64,000 nt of DNA from Viscum album (GCA_963277665.1 OY728143.1:231623591-231687590), one strand, 5' to 3'; shown: positions 24,001-37,892, counted from the first letter of the stretch. Notes: generated by a model not told the origin, from the letters alone. Numbers and translations are program-made.

Positions 24001-24755
24001 TTTGTACCATTAAAGGTTTATCGATAATTTATTGACATTTCATATTCAAGTTTAATACAAATGTCTATTTTATGTTTAAGCCTTATCATACGAGGAATTC
24101 ATTTGACTTAGTAAATGATGGTTGGATCCCTCTATAGATTCTCAATGCATCGGTAGGTATCCTGAGACAAACTAGTCTCTTAGAACAATTCATTGAAAAA
24201 ATATTATTTGTAGTCTTGGAACAAGGCCTTGACTATGTTGTTATGACGTCTGGAATTATGCACTCCATCATTGTGAAATTGGCTATTTGATATTACATGT
24301 GATTATTCGACTAGTAGAATATCCTTGTGAATATGTAAATAGAATTATTTTATTTATTTTTTCCTTATTATGCTGAAGTTTGTGTTTAAAAGTCTAATTT
24401 TTTTGTCTTATATATTTCCTTAAAATATTTATGCTTATTTATGAAAGTTTTCGTTATATTGTTTTCCTTACTGAGCATATGAGCACACCCCATACTTAAT
24501 TTTTATTTTTCCCAAGGCGCAAGGAAGTATTTTATGATTAACCTACAGGAATAGGCTAAGGGATAAGAGCATGTTCATAGAGGACACAATGATGTTGTTT
24601 TTATTTATTTGATGATGTAATGAAAAACATATGTAAGTACTTATTACTTCCAAGGCTACTAAACTAATTGGTCTTTCGAGACATGATATATTGTGATGAT
24701 ACCAGTATTATGTTATAATGCACCGACTTAGGGTAACTAGGGTCGGGGCGTTCCA
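21016..24755 (+). repeat. G3 3' LTR (3740 bp)
   Basis: Starts TGTAACACCC and ends GGGCGTTCCA. Same length as the 5' copy. TATAAATG at 22564. The two 187-bp repeat cores lie at about 22911-22945 and 23099-23150. Confidence 0.9.
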
Positions 24756-24760
24756 ATTTT
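24756..24760. repeat. Target site duplication of G3, right copy (ATTTT)
   Basis: Exact partner of 12568-12572. Confidence 0.85.
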
Positions 24761-25900
24761 GAATCATTCCATCATCTCATTTGTACTATTTCAAGATCCA
24801 GATCTTATAGTAGAGAAATTATTCCAATATCTATGGATTTTGGTTTTTACATGGAGTGATTATTTGATATTGCTTACCTGGAAGAAGTGTGTACTATTTC
24901 CTTAGGGATTGAATTTCACAAGAATCCTCTGGTTAGTCAGGATGTAATATTATGATGTCATCTTATGTATGGATGCATTGTCTATGGTTAAAGCCCAGAT
25001 TTATTTCCATCATAGATAGCTCATATCCCTTTATATATTGGGAAAATATTATCCTTTATGGGTGAGAGAGTTATCATATCCAATAACGTTGGTCTTGTGA
25101 ACAAGAATTTTCAATGCATCCCCCATTTGTGAGTTTATCACATGGCATAATTGGATCTTTAGGCATCTGGATAACCTTATCAGTTGAGGAATTTATGTAT
25201 GTATTCCCCAAGGATGTATTAGGACTACCTAGGTGGAGGGAGATTGACTTCATTACTAACATGTACCCTAGGACCATACCTATATCATAATTGAAATATT
25301 GGATAACTGATATAGTTCTCCCAGAGATGAGGTTGTAGTTGGAGGACCTTCATGAGAAAGGTTTTATTGAATATTATTTTTTCCCCTTGGAAGATTTAGA
25401 TTTTTTCACGAGAAATGATGATGAGAGATTGAATCTTTTATTGATTTTCATTTCCTAAACTACTAAATGATAAAGATATAGTACTCCCCATTGATGATTG
25501 ATGGATTTTTTGAGTAGTTTTGAAGAATGAGTTAGTTCTCAAAGATCGGTCATATTTATGATTAAAACAATTTGAGGGTCCATGAAGATGATATTTTGAA
25601 GAAGGAATTTATATGACACTATAGAAATTTGAGTTCTTGGTTATGACTTTTGGTGTGATGAATCCCCCATCAATGTTTATGTATTTGATGAATTAGATAA
25701 TATAGATATTCGTGGAATGGTTTTTGGTTGTTTTCATTAATGACATACTTAGGTACTCAATGTCATATGAGGAGCATGTAGAACACATGACAATTGTTCT
25801 AGAATTTCACTAGGATCACTAAATTTATTGTAACATTTTAAAGTACCAATTATAGATCCTCAAGGTTCAATTCATTGGGAATTTCATTTTTTGATCAAGA
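24761..25900 (+). pseudogene. G1 protease end and reverse transcriptase remnant
   Basis: YDVILCMDALSMVKAQI (about 24950) matches the end of Ty3 protease (FDVILGMDWL). EYMYVFPKDVLGLPRWREID (about 25190) and EDLHEKGFIEYYF (about 25340) match the RT N-terminus. EFLVMTFGVMNPPSMFM (about 25625) and FLVVFINDILRYS (about 25720) match the palm. The catalytic DD is changed to ND. Several frame changes and stops occur. Confidence 0.75.
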
Positions 25901-26600
25901 CTTATATGTATACCTATAAAATATTGATACAATTATCTCATAAGATCTGCTCAAGATTTTTTTGGGTGTTTAGAGTTTTCTTGGAATGAAAATTTACTAA
26001 AAGAGGATTGTGGTAGGATTATTTAGTATAGGAGACAAATTTAATACCCTTATGTGGAAAGGGAAGTCATTTAACTGGACTGAGTAGTGTTAGAGATCCT
26101 GTTGAGGAGTTTTGGATAATGCTAACTAGTGATCCTTTTTTGATACTACCAGAGGAGGGAATAAAGTATGTATTGTATTATGAAACCTCTATAGATAGGC
26201 TTGAGTATGTGTTGATGCAGATATGAGTGATGACTGAATATTTGTTGAGGTACATAAGACCCCATGTGAATAAAAATATGATTTATGACATTGATTTAGC
26301 AGTGTCAATATTTTATCTCAAGATTTAGAGAAACTACACTATAGGAGAGCATGTTATTGTTTACTCATATTATCAGAGTCTTAGGTATATCTTCACATAT
26401 AGAGATTTGAACATGTGATAGATGAACTGGATAGAGTTCCTACAGAAATATGACTTTGAGATAGTTTATACTCCTCGGAAGGGAAATGTGGTGGAATATT
26501 CTCATAGCAGGATGTCCCACTCATGTATGGTGGAGGATGCCTTTGAGTAGTTGGATTCATGTATCTGACCCTAGTAGAGGAGATGGGTGAAATTTATCAT
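25901..26600 (+). pseudogene. G1 RNase H remnant
   Basis: A segment near 26130-26225 matches the start of Ty3 RNase H (LPEEGIKYVLYYETSIDRLE against LPxGxxxFxVYTDASxxGL). RDLNMxxMNWIEFLQKYDFE near 26405-26460 and IVYTPRKGNVVEYSHSR near 26463-26515 match its end. Stops interrupt it. Confidence 0.7.
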
Positions 26601-28075
26601 TAGATAATGATGTTAAATCATCCTCTTATCTAGCATGTGGGTGAGTCTTAGTTGGTAGAAATTTACTATGAGGTTCTCATTAACCGTATATCTTTAGGAG
26701 ATTCACCTGATGGATTTTCCGAAGGGTGGAGAATGTCATCATTTTTCATGGATGAATGAATGTTTTGATCATGATGTGAGAGGAGGTGATGAAGGAGTTT
26801 CAAAATTCTCCTTTAGTTGTACTTATTGGTGTAGCTAAGAAGTAAATGAACCTTTAGTGGTTTTTTTGTGGGAAATAATGAGGTGGGGTGTTGTTGAGAT
26901 CACATCTCAATGTCTCACATGCCATAGGGTGAAGTCTATTAACTATCTTCTATAATGTCATACATTACCTATTGAGATCATAATGATGAAATGGGATGTA
27001 ATATCCACAAACATTGTGATAGGGCCTCTATGGATAGAGATAAGACATAGTATCATCTAGGTGATAGTTGAACATCTTAAAATGATTTCACACTTCCTTT
27101 CCATCGAGGAGAAATGTTTGGTGGAGTTTCCAGTTTTTTTGTACATATGGGAGATCATCCATATCCATGGGTTTTGATAATGATTATTTCGATCTGAGAT
27201 GCGAGATTTACATCAAGCTTGTCGATAGGCCAACATGATGCATTTGGTTCCTGGTTGTAGATTAATATGGTTTTCCATCCCTAGAAGGATGGTTATACCA
27301 ATAACATTATCTATGTTTTGGTGAATATTTTGAGAGCTTCTGTTTTAGACTTTGGTCAGAGGTAAAATGATCAACGGACATTGGTAGAATTTTCTTATAA
27401 TAACACCTATTTGACTTCAATTAGTATAGAACCTTTCTAGGCCTTATATGGGATACCATGTAGGTTTCCCTAATGCCGGAATGAGATTGGAGAGGCATAT
27501 ATTTTTAGGATAATTATGTTTCGGTAAATGATAATGAACGTCTAAGTGATCCAAGGGTATATGAAGATAGACCCGATCCAATAGATATATTATTCTGAAT
27601 GACACCATAGACCCTTGGAGTCTGAGTAGGGAGAACATGTTTTCATGGGAGTCTCCTTATAAAAATGAATGAGGTTATTGTAACAGGTTGGAAAGCTATC
27701 CCCAAGGTTCATTGGGTCGTTCAATATCCTATCTAGTGTTGGATAGTTTTCGTACCACCAAGGTAAACCCCCATAGATGAATTCAAAGCATCATTCCTTC
27801 CATGTGTCATAAATGAGGAGATCCTTTCATGATTCTATGAACATCATTTACTAGGGAAATACTGCCATCAAGGGTGGATCCAACTTCACATAGTACTGGG
27901 TGGTGATAGAGGATCGGTAGGAGTGGATCATTTGAGTTCATAAAATTCCATTGGTTTATGTGAATTTTCATTGTGAGATAATGTAAGAGAGATCTTTGCA
28001 GAATGAGATCTAGATTTTGGATAAGTATCCACACCTTTTCATAGATTGTGTTTTTAGGGTCCAAAATCCATACAA
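26601..28075 (+). pseudogene. G1 integrase remnant
   Basis: CLTCHRVKS at about 26916 keeps the CxxC of the zinc finger. Core strands near 26980-27090 include IIWVIVEHLKMISHFL. The C-terminal part reads PKVHWVVQYP (about 27697), where FHVS...LRKY would stand, and ends with KYPHLF at about 28025, close to the family ending YPHLF. Fully broken by stops. Confidence 0.7.
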
Positions 28076-28085
28076 TTGATAATAA

Positions 28086-31024
28086 TGTAGTGAACCAATT
28101 TTTTCATTGTATGAAATTGAAATATATTAAGGAATATTTTCGAATCCAAGTGCTGAGACAATGCGAGATTTTGAGGTTTGGAAAACTCTGAAAAGGAATT
28201 TTAAAAAAATTAATTATATAAATATAATGTGAACATATATTTCCAAAACTAGTGGAATAATTCCCAAATGGAGTATTAGATTGAAAATATGAGACTATGG
28301 TTTAATCTATATAGCAGGGTTTACCTTAGGCATGAACTAATGTATGTTGGAACCAGATTCTAAAATGAGGCATCTGTTGGTGGTTATGTTATATGGATTA
28401 ATTAATTCTTTCATTCATTTAATTAATATATCAAAATTTACACTTTAAATATCATATTAGGAAAATTATCCATGGTTATCCATATAACCATAGGATATTG
28501 GACATGAGCCTCTTATATTGTTCATTGGTAGATAAACATCTGATGATGAATGATTAGAGATCAAGATCGATCGAGATGCAGTGAATGTACTAGGGTGAAT
28601 CCTTCACTCGTGAAATCATTATTCAAAAAAGATCAATCCCAATAATTTTATGGCTATCCAAATTTATATTTTTATCTTTTTATTAAAAAATTTATGGTAG
28701 TTATTATATTTGTTTTGATCTACATTTTTTCTCCCTTCGTATGAGACCATTAAAAAATTTAATATCATCTATTCTTGATAGGTCATGATTCTCACCATGG
28801 ATATCCCCAATAAATGAACACTTATACAATTATGTTTTTACATTTTTTTCTTATTCTTATTACCCAAATTTTCTTACTTTTTTCATGATTTTTCTATTGG
28901 GTTATGATTTCATATTTCTATGGTGGTTTCAATCTTGATTGAACCCCCAGATTCAAGGAGTTATGTAAAATGTTGAATGGTTTGGTGTTTTTTTGATAGA
29001 TCAGGATAGATTGTGAGTTATGGATGGCACTAAATGGATTTGGGATCCATATCAGTGACAATAGATGGGTGGCATAAAAAACATAAGACAAATCTACATA
29101 TAGTTAGATAATTTGTTTATTTCTAACCACTAGAGGCCAGAATTTATGACCAAAAGAGATTCGTCTTAGTTACACGAGGATGATCAATGAAGAATGCGGT
29201 GTGAATGGTGGATACAGATATCCATGTGATGTATCTATAATATTTGTGAGGAACCATATTTCTCATCATATAGTATAGTGAACACACAGTGTGTATCCCC
29301 CTTGTTGTAGTGTTTGGGTTTTGGGATAAAGTAAAGGATCCCACATCATGTGGCCAACCCCACAGATTGTGTGACCCTAACCGGGAAGCCTAGTCATGTA
29401 CTTTTTGGGATACCCCTAAGACCCCATGTTGGAAAAAATAGCATGTACTCCTAGTTTCCATGGGTTTGGGCCGATACCTGGGCATGGATAGGTACAACAC
29501 TTGGTACACAGCCACACCTAGAAGTACATGGGCATGACTAGTTGTCCACAGGAATGTCCTAAGAAGAAAAGGCATGACATGCTTCACCTGTACAAGACAT
29601 GTACGATGAAATGGATACCATTCTATATATATAGGAGAAAATGACCATGCTAATAAGTTTTTTCACATGAAATTTGGTCCCCCTTCAACACCATGTACTT
29701 CCCCAAGAACCTATTCAACTCATATATCTTTTGTTTGAATATGGATTTACACAGACATGTAAACTATGACATGTGTTTTTATTTTTATAATATAAAGGTT
29801 TCAATATTTTTAGAATAAGAGATATGATTTGGGGTGTTCCAATGATTACTATTCTTCATGAGACATCTAATGATGGTTGCAACAAGGTGTGATCATCCGA
29901 GTGTTGTTGGGTCCTGTAATCCCTTATTACACTAGTGCATGGGTTCTCGAGATTTTTACATATTTTTTATCAGGGTTAGTGCTCCCACACAAAAATAGGG
30001 TTTGGTTTCCCCATATTCAGTACATAAGTAGTTTTAGTACGCACATTACCACTATAGGACATGGGTTCTATACTTACCGATTGGTACTCTCCCTTATTCA
30101 AGATCCAATGGAATGCAGGTCCTTTATGATAATTGTGGCTCTCTCAGCTATAGAGAGAAGTTTTAGGGTGTGTGCCCCCACTCTTATTCTGGTGGTGTTA
30201 AAAAGTATCCTTAGATTATAGTGGGAGTTCCCTCATCCATAGTTTTCAATTTCATAGTGTGGGCCTCTCTATATGGATTACTATTTAGCTTTTCACAATA
30301 TAGGGAATTTAGGGATGAAAATTTTAAGGTGTTGGAAGACTCATTGACATCGACTGTTCTATGGGATAGAGATTCTATTTCTGTATAATTTGTGTTTCTT
30401 TATGGGAATATATATATATGTATCTATTTGGTTTCATTTACCTCTTGATTTGGGTTTATATGACTATTATTGTATCTGTATATTGCTCCTATTTCAGTTA
30501 ACGGGGTGTCTTACTAGGTGTGTATATATTCATCCCTATAATAGATTTAATGACACATGTCAATTATTTTGAAAAGAAAACATAGATCAATGGTGATTAT
30601 GGTTGATAATAGTGATACCTTGGTTCATTGACCACATATAGTGGTCAGGAATGGAGATAAAGAGTTTATATATCTCACCATTATTCATTAATTGTTGTTT
30701 TTAGGTTGGGAATTCATTTCTATATGGGTGTGTATTTTTCCCTTTACAAATTTGTTTTATTATATTGAATTTTGATGTATTTCGTAATGTTTTTTTCATG
30801 AATTGTTTTTCTCTCTATGTTACTGTCTTTAGTTTATATTACTCTTTACTACTACGTGGATAAGGTTGGGTGAGTACAGACATATACAATAGGTAATGAC
30901 CTCCCACTATAGTTATGCCTTCTTGGAGATTGTTACATTAGCTAGGAATATTGGATTTCTATTGGGGTTTTGATGTCTTGGCCTTACTCCAACAAGATAG
31001 GCCACGATGGGTCAAGTCATTACA
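28086..31024 (+). repeat. G1 3' LTR (about 2.94 kb)
   Basis: Starts TGTAGTGAACC like the 5' copy and ends GTCATTACA. A TATATATAG TATA-like site lies at 29624-29632. The start and end agree with the 5' LTR; the middle is diverged. A cluster of short diverged repeats lies at about 29390-30240. Confidence 0.85.
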
Positions 31025-31029
31025 ATACA
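31025..31029. repeat. Target site duplication of G1, right copy (ATACA)
   Basis: Exact partner of 105-109. Confidence 0.85.
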
Positions 31030-31423
31030 TTTGTTTCAGAAAATCACTTCTTTGATTAATTCTCAATTAAATGTTGTGATATTTTTATGGTTTTCTCATC
31101 TCATGTTTGTTTATGTGAAACATATTCCATATTCACCACATATATCTTTCATTTGGTATATAAATTACAACATTGATATGATATATTATGATTCCATTGA
31201 TATTCATGGAATTTAATTTTTAATTTTTAGTTATTTCTCTCAATAGTGTTCCGATTCAAAATTTACTAAAGAGATAAGGGTTTATTACATAACCTTAACA
31301 TCATTTGGGATTGTTTAGTTTCATGTTTATTTTAAGGGAATTATATTATATTTATATGTTAGTTTCAATATATTATTATTTATTTATATAAATTAAATGG
31401 TTTTCGTTCATTTTTCAAACTTT
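31030..31423. other. Gap between G1 and G4, unassigned
   Basis: 394 bp of AT-rich sequence. It is the original right flank of G1 and left flank of G4. A 69-residue frame overlapping its start is hydrophobic and has no recognisable motif. Nothing else is seen. Confidence 0.5.
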
Positions 31424-33295
31424 TTTAACACCCTATGATTTTAGAATATATAATTTTTAAAATAAATTTGATTTCTTTGATAGTTTGGGTAACATACATC
31501 ACCGAGTTTAAATGAACCATGATATACTTATAGTTAAAATAGTAATTATAAATAGGAATAATAAAATTTTAAAATTATATATAAATTTATTATTTAAAGA
31601 AAATATATTAATAAATAAAATATAAATTTTTAGAAAAGTCGAAATATTTTTTTAAAATAATTTTTTCATCAATAAATTTTTTGTTTCTTTTTAGTGAGAA
31701 AGTATTATAAATGATTTCTGAAATTTTTTGAAAAAATATTTAAAAAAATAAAATTAAATTTGTGAAATTATCATTTCATAATTATATTATAGGGAATTGT
31801 TTATAATTTTTCTAAAAATTTATTTTTTGATGAATAGTAATAATTTGTGATTTTTATTAGAAAGTGTATTTTCATTTAAAACATTAAAAATTTTCATTTT
31901 GTTTTAGATGTCTTTAAAAATAACATTATTTCATTAATATTATGTATAATACAATTTTGGCCTCATTAATTAATTAATTTTTTATACTTTAGTTTAAAAA
32001 AAGTTAATCTTGAGAAAACCATTTTTTCTAGAAAATGGTTTTTTCGTCTCATTTTTCTTGTTTAGTTTTAAATTATATTCTGAATCTCATGTGAATTGAA
32101 TGTTGAAAATTTTATTCCATATTTTTAATTTGGGGATTCATATTTTGAAAATATTATCCTTCTATTTTTGGTAATTATTTATTGTAAAATTGGTGAGTAT
32201 TTTCCACCTCGATAAGGATAAATTGTGTAAAATCGAGAAAACATTGGGATGTGTAGTTAAAATTTCCATTGAACACAATTTAATTGTATTTTATGAACTT
32301 ATTTTTTCTATTTACATTTATTTATCAAAACTGTTTGTAATTGGTACCATTTTTCATTGATATTGACCTTGTTTTGAAAATAATAAATACAAAGTGTCAC
32401 ACTCTTGACTTTAATATCTCTAATATACTTTCATAAGGATAATATGAGGATATTTTTTATGTTAAATGTTTATTTTAAATATGAATTAATTTTTCATCAT
32501 TGTAATTTATTTGTAGTTTTTATTGAAAAGATAATTACATTAAATTCTTATTCCACACTAAGAGAGTTCTTATGGAAGCCATGGAAAAAACTAAAGTAAA
32601 TAATTTTTATTACATTAAATCTATTGTTCATGGGAATAATTTTGGGTCCAAAAACCATTTATACATAATTATTATGTATTAATTATGGTTTTAAGGATTA
32701 TATATGAATTTATTATTTTTTATAATTTATTAAAATTAATATTAAATTTTTAGTGTCAAAAACTGTATTAATGATATTTTATGAAAATCTATTAACTTTT
32801 TAAATTATTTTAAAATCTTAAAAATCAATATTTATTTAATTTAGAATGAAAATTGGTTATAAATTTTATTCATGGTCAAATTCTATTCAAATTTTAAACA
32901 TTAAAGTAAAAATATAACCATTTAAAATAAAAAATGTTGTTATCACGGTTAATATTAAAATTGGATTACAGTCAGTTAATATAAAAATATAATGGTTAAT
33001 ATGGCATGAAAACATTTTCAAAACCCAATGGTTTGTTTTGTTATTATCTTATACTTTTCAAATATTAATATTAGTTATTTGGGTTTTATTTAACCATGAA
33101 TGTTACTTAATAATATTTTAAAACATTAAAAACATATTATTGTACATCTCACCATAATTATAAAATGAAACCTCTTCCACACACTTCTTAGAACATATTT
33201 ATCCATTTATCTCATCCATGACCTACATAAATATTCTCAAATAAACCTTATACATGTTATATATAAATTTTTTCCAGAATTATATCCCTTCTATC

Positions 33296-33304
33296 TATAA
33301 AAAG
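33296..33304 (+). promoter_or_regulatory. TATA box in G4 5' LTR
   Basis: TATAAAAAG, matched by TATATAAAGG at 53638-53647 in the 3' LTR. Both are followed by a shared tctctaccga block about 45 bp downstream, a likely transcript-start neighbourhood. Confidence 0.65.
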
Positions 33305-33504
33305 TGAAATATAGGAAGTCCATCGAAGAAGAGGTATTCATCTCTACCGACACTTTCAAGTTTATTTCAACATCTAATTTATCTAATAATATTGTAATAT
33401 TCCAAAAATAATAAATTAAATATCATAGAAACATTGATATATTATTATTATTATTATGATATAACCCTTTTCCATATCATTTACAATATATAAAAATAAA
33501 AAAT

Positions 33505-33930
33505 ATCACTCATGTATATGTATAGATTCCCACCTCCATATAAAGGTGTAATTTTTTTCATTAACACTTTAAATTTTGGGTTATAGAGATTAAATTAATG
33601 AATTTATATGATATTTATTTAATATTTATATTTATGACGATTATTATCTTATCTACAATATTTTCTTTTAATCAACAGGGAAATGATTACATCGCTCGTT
33701 CTTTGTGTAGACCACCACCACCCCTAAGTGATGAGATTCTATTTTCATTTTATTGCATTGATTAAAATAAGGATTGATTAAATGAATATATATGATATTT
33801 ATTATATAATTATGATACTATTAAGGTGAATTATTATTTACCTTTATATTGTTCCATCCATTTAAAAATGAAAATTGTGTTCATGCGTATGTAAGACTTA
33901 CAGTCTCCATTAATAATTTAATTCATTATC
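33505..33930 (+). repeat. Three copies of the 187-bp LTR repeat in G4 5' LTR
   Basis: Cores at about 33511, 33696 and 33881, each with a tcatgcgtatgta-like block followed by accacctcca or acagtctcca. Spacing is about 185 bp. The 3' LTR has the matching set at about 53838, 54028 and 54212. Confidence 0.65.
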
Positions 33931-35951
33931 ATTTCTCTATATTTTATGTATGGAAATATATTTATATATATTGAATATATATGATTTTTTATCATTAATA
34001 AAATTATTTATATGAAGGAACTATTTGAAATATTCAAGGAATGAAACTACCAAATCAAAATATACTGAAAAAACAATGTTGTTAACACCTGAAATAAATA
34101 TACTAATAAATGAATGTTAAAAATTTTATTTTAAAATGATATAAATATGTAATATATGATTTTATTGATATTAATATGGTTATATTATTTAATTATAATA
34201 TATATTAAGTTATTATATAATAGGATACAAATGATTATATGGATACTGGAACATAATGTAATGGATTCCATCTCAATTTGGACTCCATTAAGGCTTATTT
34301 GGTGTTAAGAACCTATTTATTTTTATATGGTGTATATATTTCACCCTTATGGTATGTAATAATTATATATATTTTTAGGATAATTAATGGTTCAATTAAT
34401 TTTTATCCATTCAAGGGGTTAAAATTTTAATGTTACCTAAGAGGTAATAATTTATTTCACAATCTTATTTTTTGGGATTCCCCTTATTTCCATTAAAGGA
34501 ATTATATAATATATCATATATTTTCTTATCATTTATATATATAATTATTTTCAATTTTTTATTATAAAACATCCTCTATTTTTAACATGAATCAATAAAA
34601 TATTCTTTTAATATAAAATTCATTCTTTTTTCTCTTTTCAAAGAGGAATATTTTCCTTTTATGTCCCTATTTTTCTAAAATGTATTAAAAATAATGTTTA
34701 TTGTCTAAAATGATTTATTAAAGAAGTTTTATGATACCATTAAAATTTTGATTATTTTAGAAGGAATTTTTATAAATTATTATGAAATTATTTATTTCTA
34801 TATTCTTTAAAAAACTCAAAATGTGTTTTCTAAAATATACAATGTTAATAGATTTTTCTGCCGTTAAAATCGTGGTATAATCAATTATATTAATTTTCTA
34901 TATTTTAAGGTTTTAATATGAATGCTCGTTATTGAAATATTATTTTATGTTTACTCTTTTCTTTTCAATATTTCGTTAATGTACTTTAATTTACTACAAA
35001 ACTATATTTCAAATAAAATGAAGTTCATATTTTATCTCTAATTAATTTATGGACATTAACATTCTCTTGAAAAATTATATTTGATGTGATCATCATACAT
35101 TATACCTTATAATTTTCTTAAATATCAATATTAATTATATAAACACTATTATTATTTTATAAACTTTAATCCATTTATAAACATTTTCTTTTGCTATGAA
35201 TTTTATTTGATTTACTGGGGAAATATTGATATTATATATTTATTTTTCAAAATGAATATTTTACTATAGAGAATATTTTTTATGAATTAAATTGATCATT
35301 CAATATATAGGTAAATAATTGGACATATAGTGGAGGTTGTCAGCTAATTATAGATAACCCATTGATACATTGATAGATCTTATGAGACAAGCCATTTAGC
35401 CAAATATATAAAATGGTTTTTGTGTGTATATATACTGATTGATCGAACATTCTTCTCACAAGGCTGTGATGATAAATATATAATGATATATGAGATCATT
35501 ATTACCAATATTGATATTTTCCTTCATTGATAATTCAATTATCAATATTTATGAGGTTACTAAATTTATATTATCCATGGATGCATTTTTTTCACAAAAT
35601 ATTGATTTAATGGAATATGTTTTTAGTTATTTACCTTAACATAATGATTAATAAATATTTACTCAATATGTTCTCAATATAACATAACCCTTACTCTTTA
35701 TTTGAGCTCAAAATATTTTTGTTTTATTTTCCCAAGGATATAATTATGTTTACTAAGAATTAAATTATAGATTCAATAATTTTTCTTATTATATGTTATA
35801 TATTTCTAGTGTAATATGTTAATAATTTATGTATCATTATTTTAAAGATAGAAAAACTAATTTATCCTTTATAAGGAGATCCTCTATACCTTATACCAAT
35901 TTAATAAAGTGATCACTATTTCAGGGTTATTATAGTTAGTTTTTTTATAAT

Positions 35952-35963
35952 TGGTATCAATGA
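35952..35963 (+). other. G4 primer binding site (initiator Met tRNA type)
   Basis: TGGTATCAATGA matches TGGTATCAGAGC at 9 of 12 positions. It lies 17 nt after the proposed LTR end, further than usual, so either the end or a small insertion needs checking. Confidence 0.6.
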
Positions 35964-36109
35964 ATGGTTATTAAAAACCACGGGAACTTGATTTGAACGA
36001 ATCATAAATAACTTGAAAATAATTATATTCCATTGTAGTATTTGAGAAAATTTACCATTATAAGTATTTTTATGGATAAATATTAATTAATATTATTAGA
36101 TTTCTCAGG

Positions 36110-37892
36110 GTATTCCATTTTTTAGAGATGGTTCTTAATTGGAAAATGGTAATCAACACCTATAGACAATATAGAAATTTACCTACTAAGAAATATAGTA
36201 TATCTATAGTTGGAACTATGCCAATCATGGAAATGTTACAATATATGACTAGGGTTATAATGAAAAAAATTCTAATATGTAAAATCATGTTTTTCTATGA
36301 CATGATTCCCAAATGTTAGATTTATTTATATGAAAAAACCCTTCATTATTTAATCTAACTATTAATCCATTTCTAGGTGAGTGAAGGATTAAGTCTATCA
36401 AATATATATATCTATCCTTCAGATGTAATAATGAAAAAAATATTGTTATGGAAATGTATTGTTTAAGTGGAGATACTGATCATTGATGTTCATTAATCCA
36501 AAAAATTGAAGAGGTTTATAAAACAAGAATTATGGAATGCATTACCTTTAATATGATATTATTTGGGAAATACTTCCAATGAGAATAGTGAGATGAAAGA
36601 GAGGGGAAGTTCCCCTATTTAAAATAGAAGTATGAACATTTTGTGGAAGTGTATATTTATAACTTAACAATATTATCCTAGAAACAATCAGACAATATAT
36701 GTAATCTGCAAACCATGATTTAGAATGTATTTGATTAGATTGAATCCAGTATATGAAATTCAATTGTTTCTCAACCATTTTTATCATATTCTGGCATTGT
36801 ATCAAAATAAATTAATATAGAGATGGAATTTTCTATATGTCTTATAATTAAGGGAAATTAATATATAAATATTTATTTTTAGAACCATGAAAAAAGAAAA
36901 AAATTCAAGTAAGAATTAGTCAATCAATCAATTTATATAATGTAAAAAATACAGAAATAAATATATAGGAAAAATATTTAAGGGAATTGGAGTTTATTAT
37001 AAGTGTAGAGACAAGATACATCTGGATAATGACTATAAAGAAAACAAATAAAATCCTTTTATCCATTTCTTAATCTATAAAGAGTTTGGATTCTTTTTAA
37101 ACTAGTTCCAAAATCATCAAACTATCTTACCATAGATGAAGTCAAGGGGATAATTAAAAACATATATAATTACAATATCCAAATGGAAACATACATGTTA
37201 TGTGATGAATGATACAATTATGAACCACTCTAAAATCATAAATTTTTTATTTTATTTTAGTTATACCCAATATTTTATATCTGATGAATTTTATAAGGGT
37301 ATTACATCTCTACCTCCATGATTAGATGTTGTTTTAAAATTGAGAACTCCAAATGATGTAATTATCAGATCTAAAATTTATATCTCTTCTCTGATAGATG
37401 ATTGTGTGTGTGTTCTTCCTAAAAATAATGTTATTCCTCCTCTTTTTGAATTTGATGTAATATTAATATTGGATTTAATATCTCAATACATATCCCATAT
37501 CAATAGCCATGTAAGGGATGTTACATTCAATATTTTTAATTAACCCATGATAGTATATCAGTAAGAGGTTAAAGATAAAATCCCAATTAAAATTACTACC
37601 ATAATATGGATTTTACTACATAGTCATGTGGGATATTTATCAAATATTATTAGGGAGAAACTAATAAAAATGAAGATATACATATTGTATCGATTTGTTT
37701 GATTTTTTTAGAAGAGTTTTCTTATCTTCCCCTAAATCAAGTAGTTTATTTCTCAAGAGAAATAATACACAGGGATACAAATAATTTATATAATTTATAT
37801 ATAATAGAACTGATTGAGTTATAGGGTTGTAAAAAGAAATAACATGAGAATATAGATAATTAATTAATTCATTCGAGTGCTATATGAAGGGG
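36110..37892 (+). pseudogene. G4 gag and protease-region remnant
   Basis: A 63-residue frame (36128-36319) starts the region. YYKCRDKIHLDNDYKEN near 36985-37035 resembles a decayed CCHC knuckle. Frames are broken throughout. Position between primer site and RT, plus this knuckle, gives the call. Confidence 0.45.

Larger units (their letters stand above)
12573..24755 (+). mobile_element. G3: chromovirus-like Ty3/gypsy element, decayed
   Basis: 12.2-kb element with LTRs of 3739 and 3740 bp, an initiator-Met-like primer site, a polypurine tract and 4.7 kb of internal sequence with gag, protease, RT, RNase H and integrase remnants in Ty3 order. The C-terminal end of pol resembles Del/Tekay-type chromoviruses. 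The target duplication ATTTT is intact. By eye the LTRs are about 80% identical, so it is old. The coding part is interrupted by many stops, and a piece between RT and RNase H is missing. Confidence 0.9.
110..31024 (+). mobile_element. G1: old Ty3/gypsy LTR retrotransposon, split by G2 and G3
   Basis: The element has a 5' LTR at 110-3132, an initiator-Met-like primer site, decayed gag, protease, reverse transcriptase, RNase H and integrase remnants, and a 3' LTR at 28086-31024. It is flanked by ATACA on both sides. Without G2, G3 and their duplications the internal part is about 4.9 kb, a normal size for a chromovirus-type Ty3 element. Domain order (protease, RT, RNase H, integrase) is that of Ty3/gypsy. 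The frames are full of stops, so it cannot make protein. The LTRs have diverged so far that only blocks can be aligned by eye, making it one of the oldest layers in the window. Confidence 0.85.
31424..35934 (+). repeat. G4 5' LTR (about 4.5 kb)
   Basis: Very AT-rich. Blocks match the 3' LTR, for example the caccgagttt block (31501 against 49207) and the block with ttaaaacattgaaaa near 33117 against 53446. TATA box at 33296. Three repeat cores follow at about 185-bp spacing. The end is set by GGGTTATTATA and the primer site. Confidence 0.75.
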
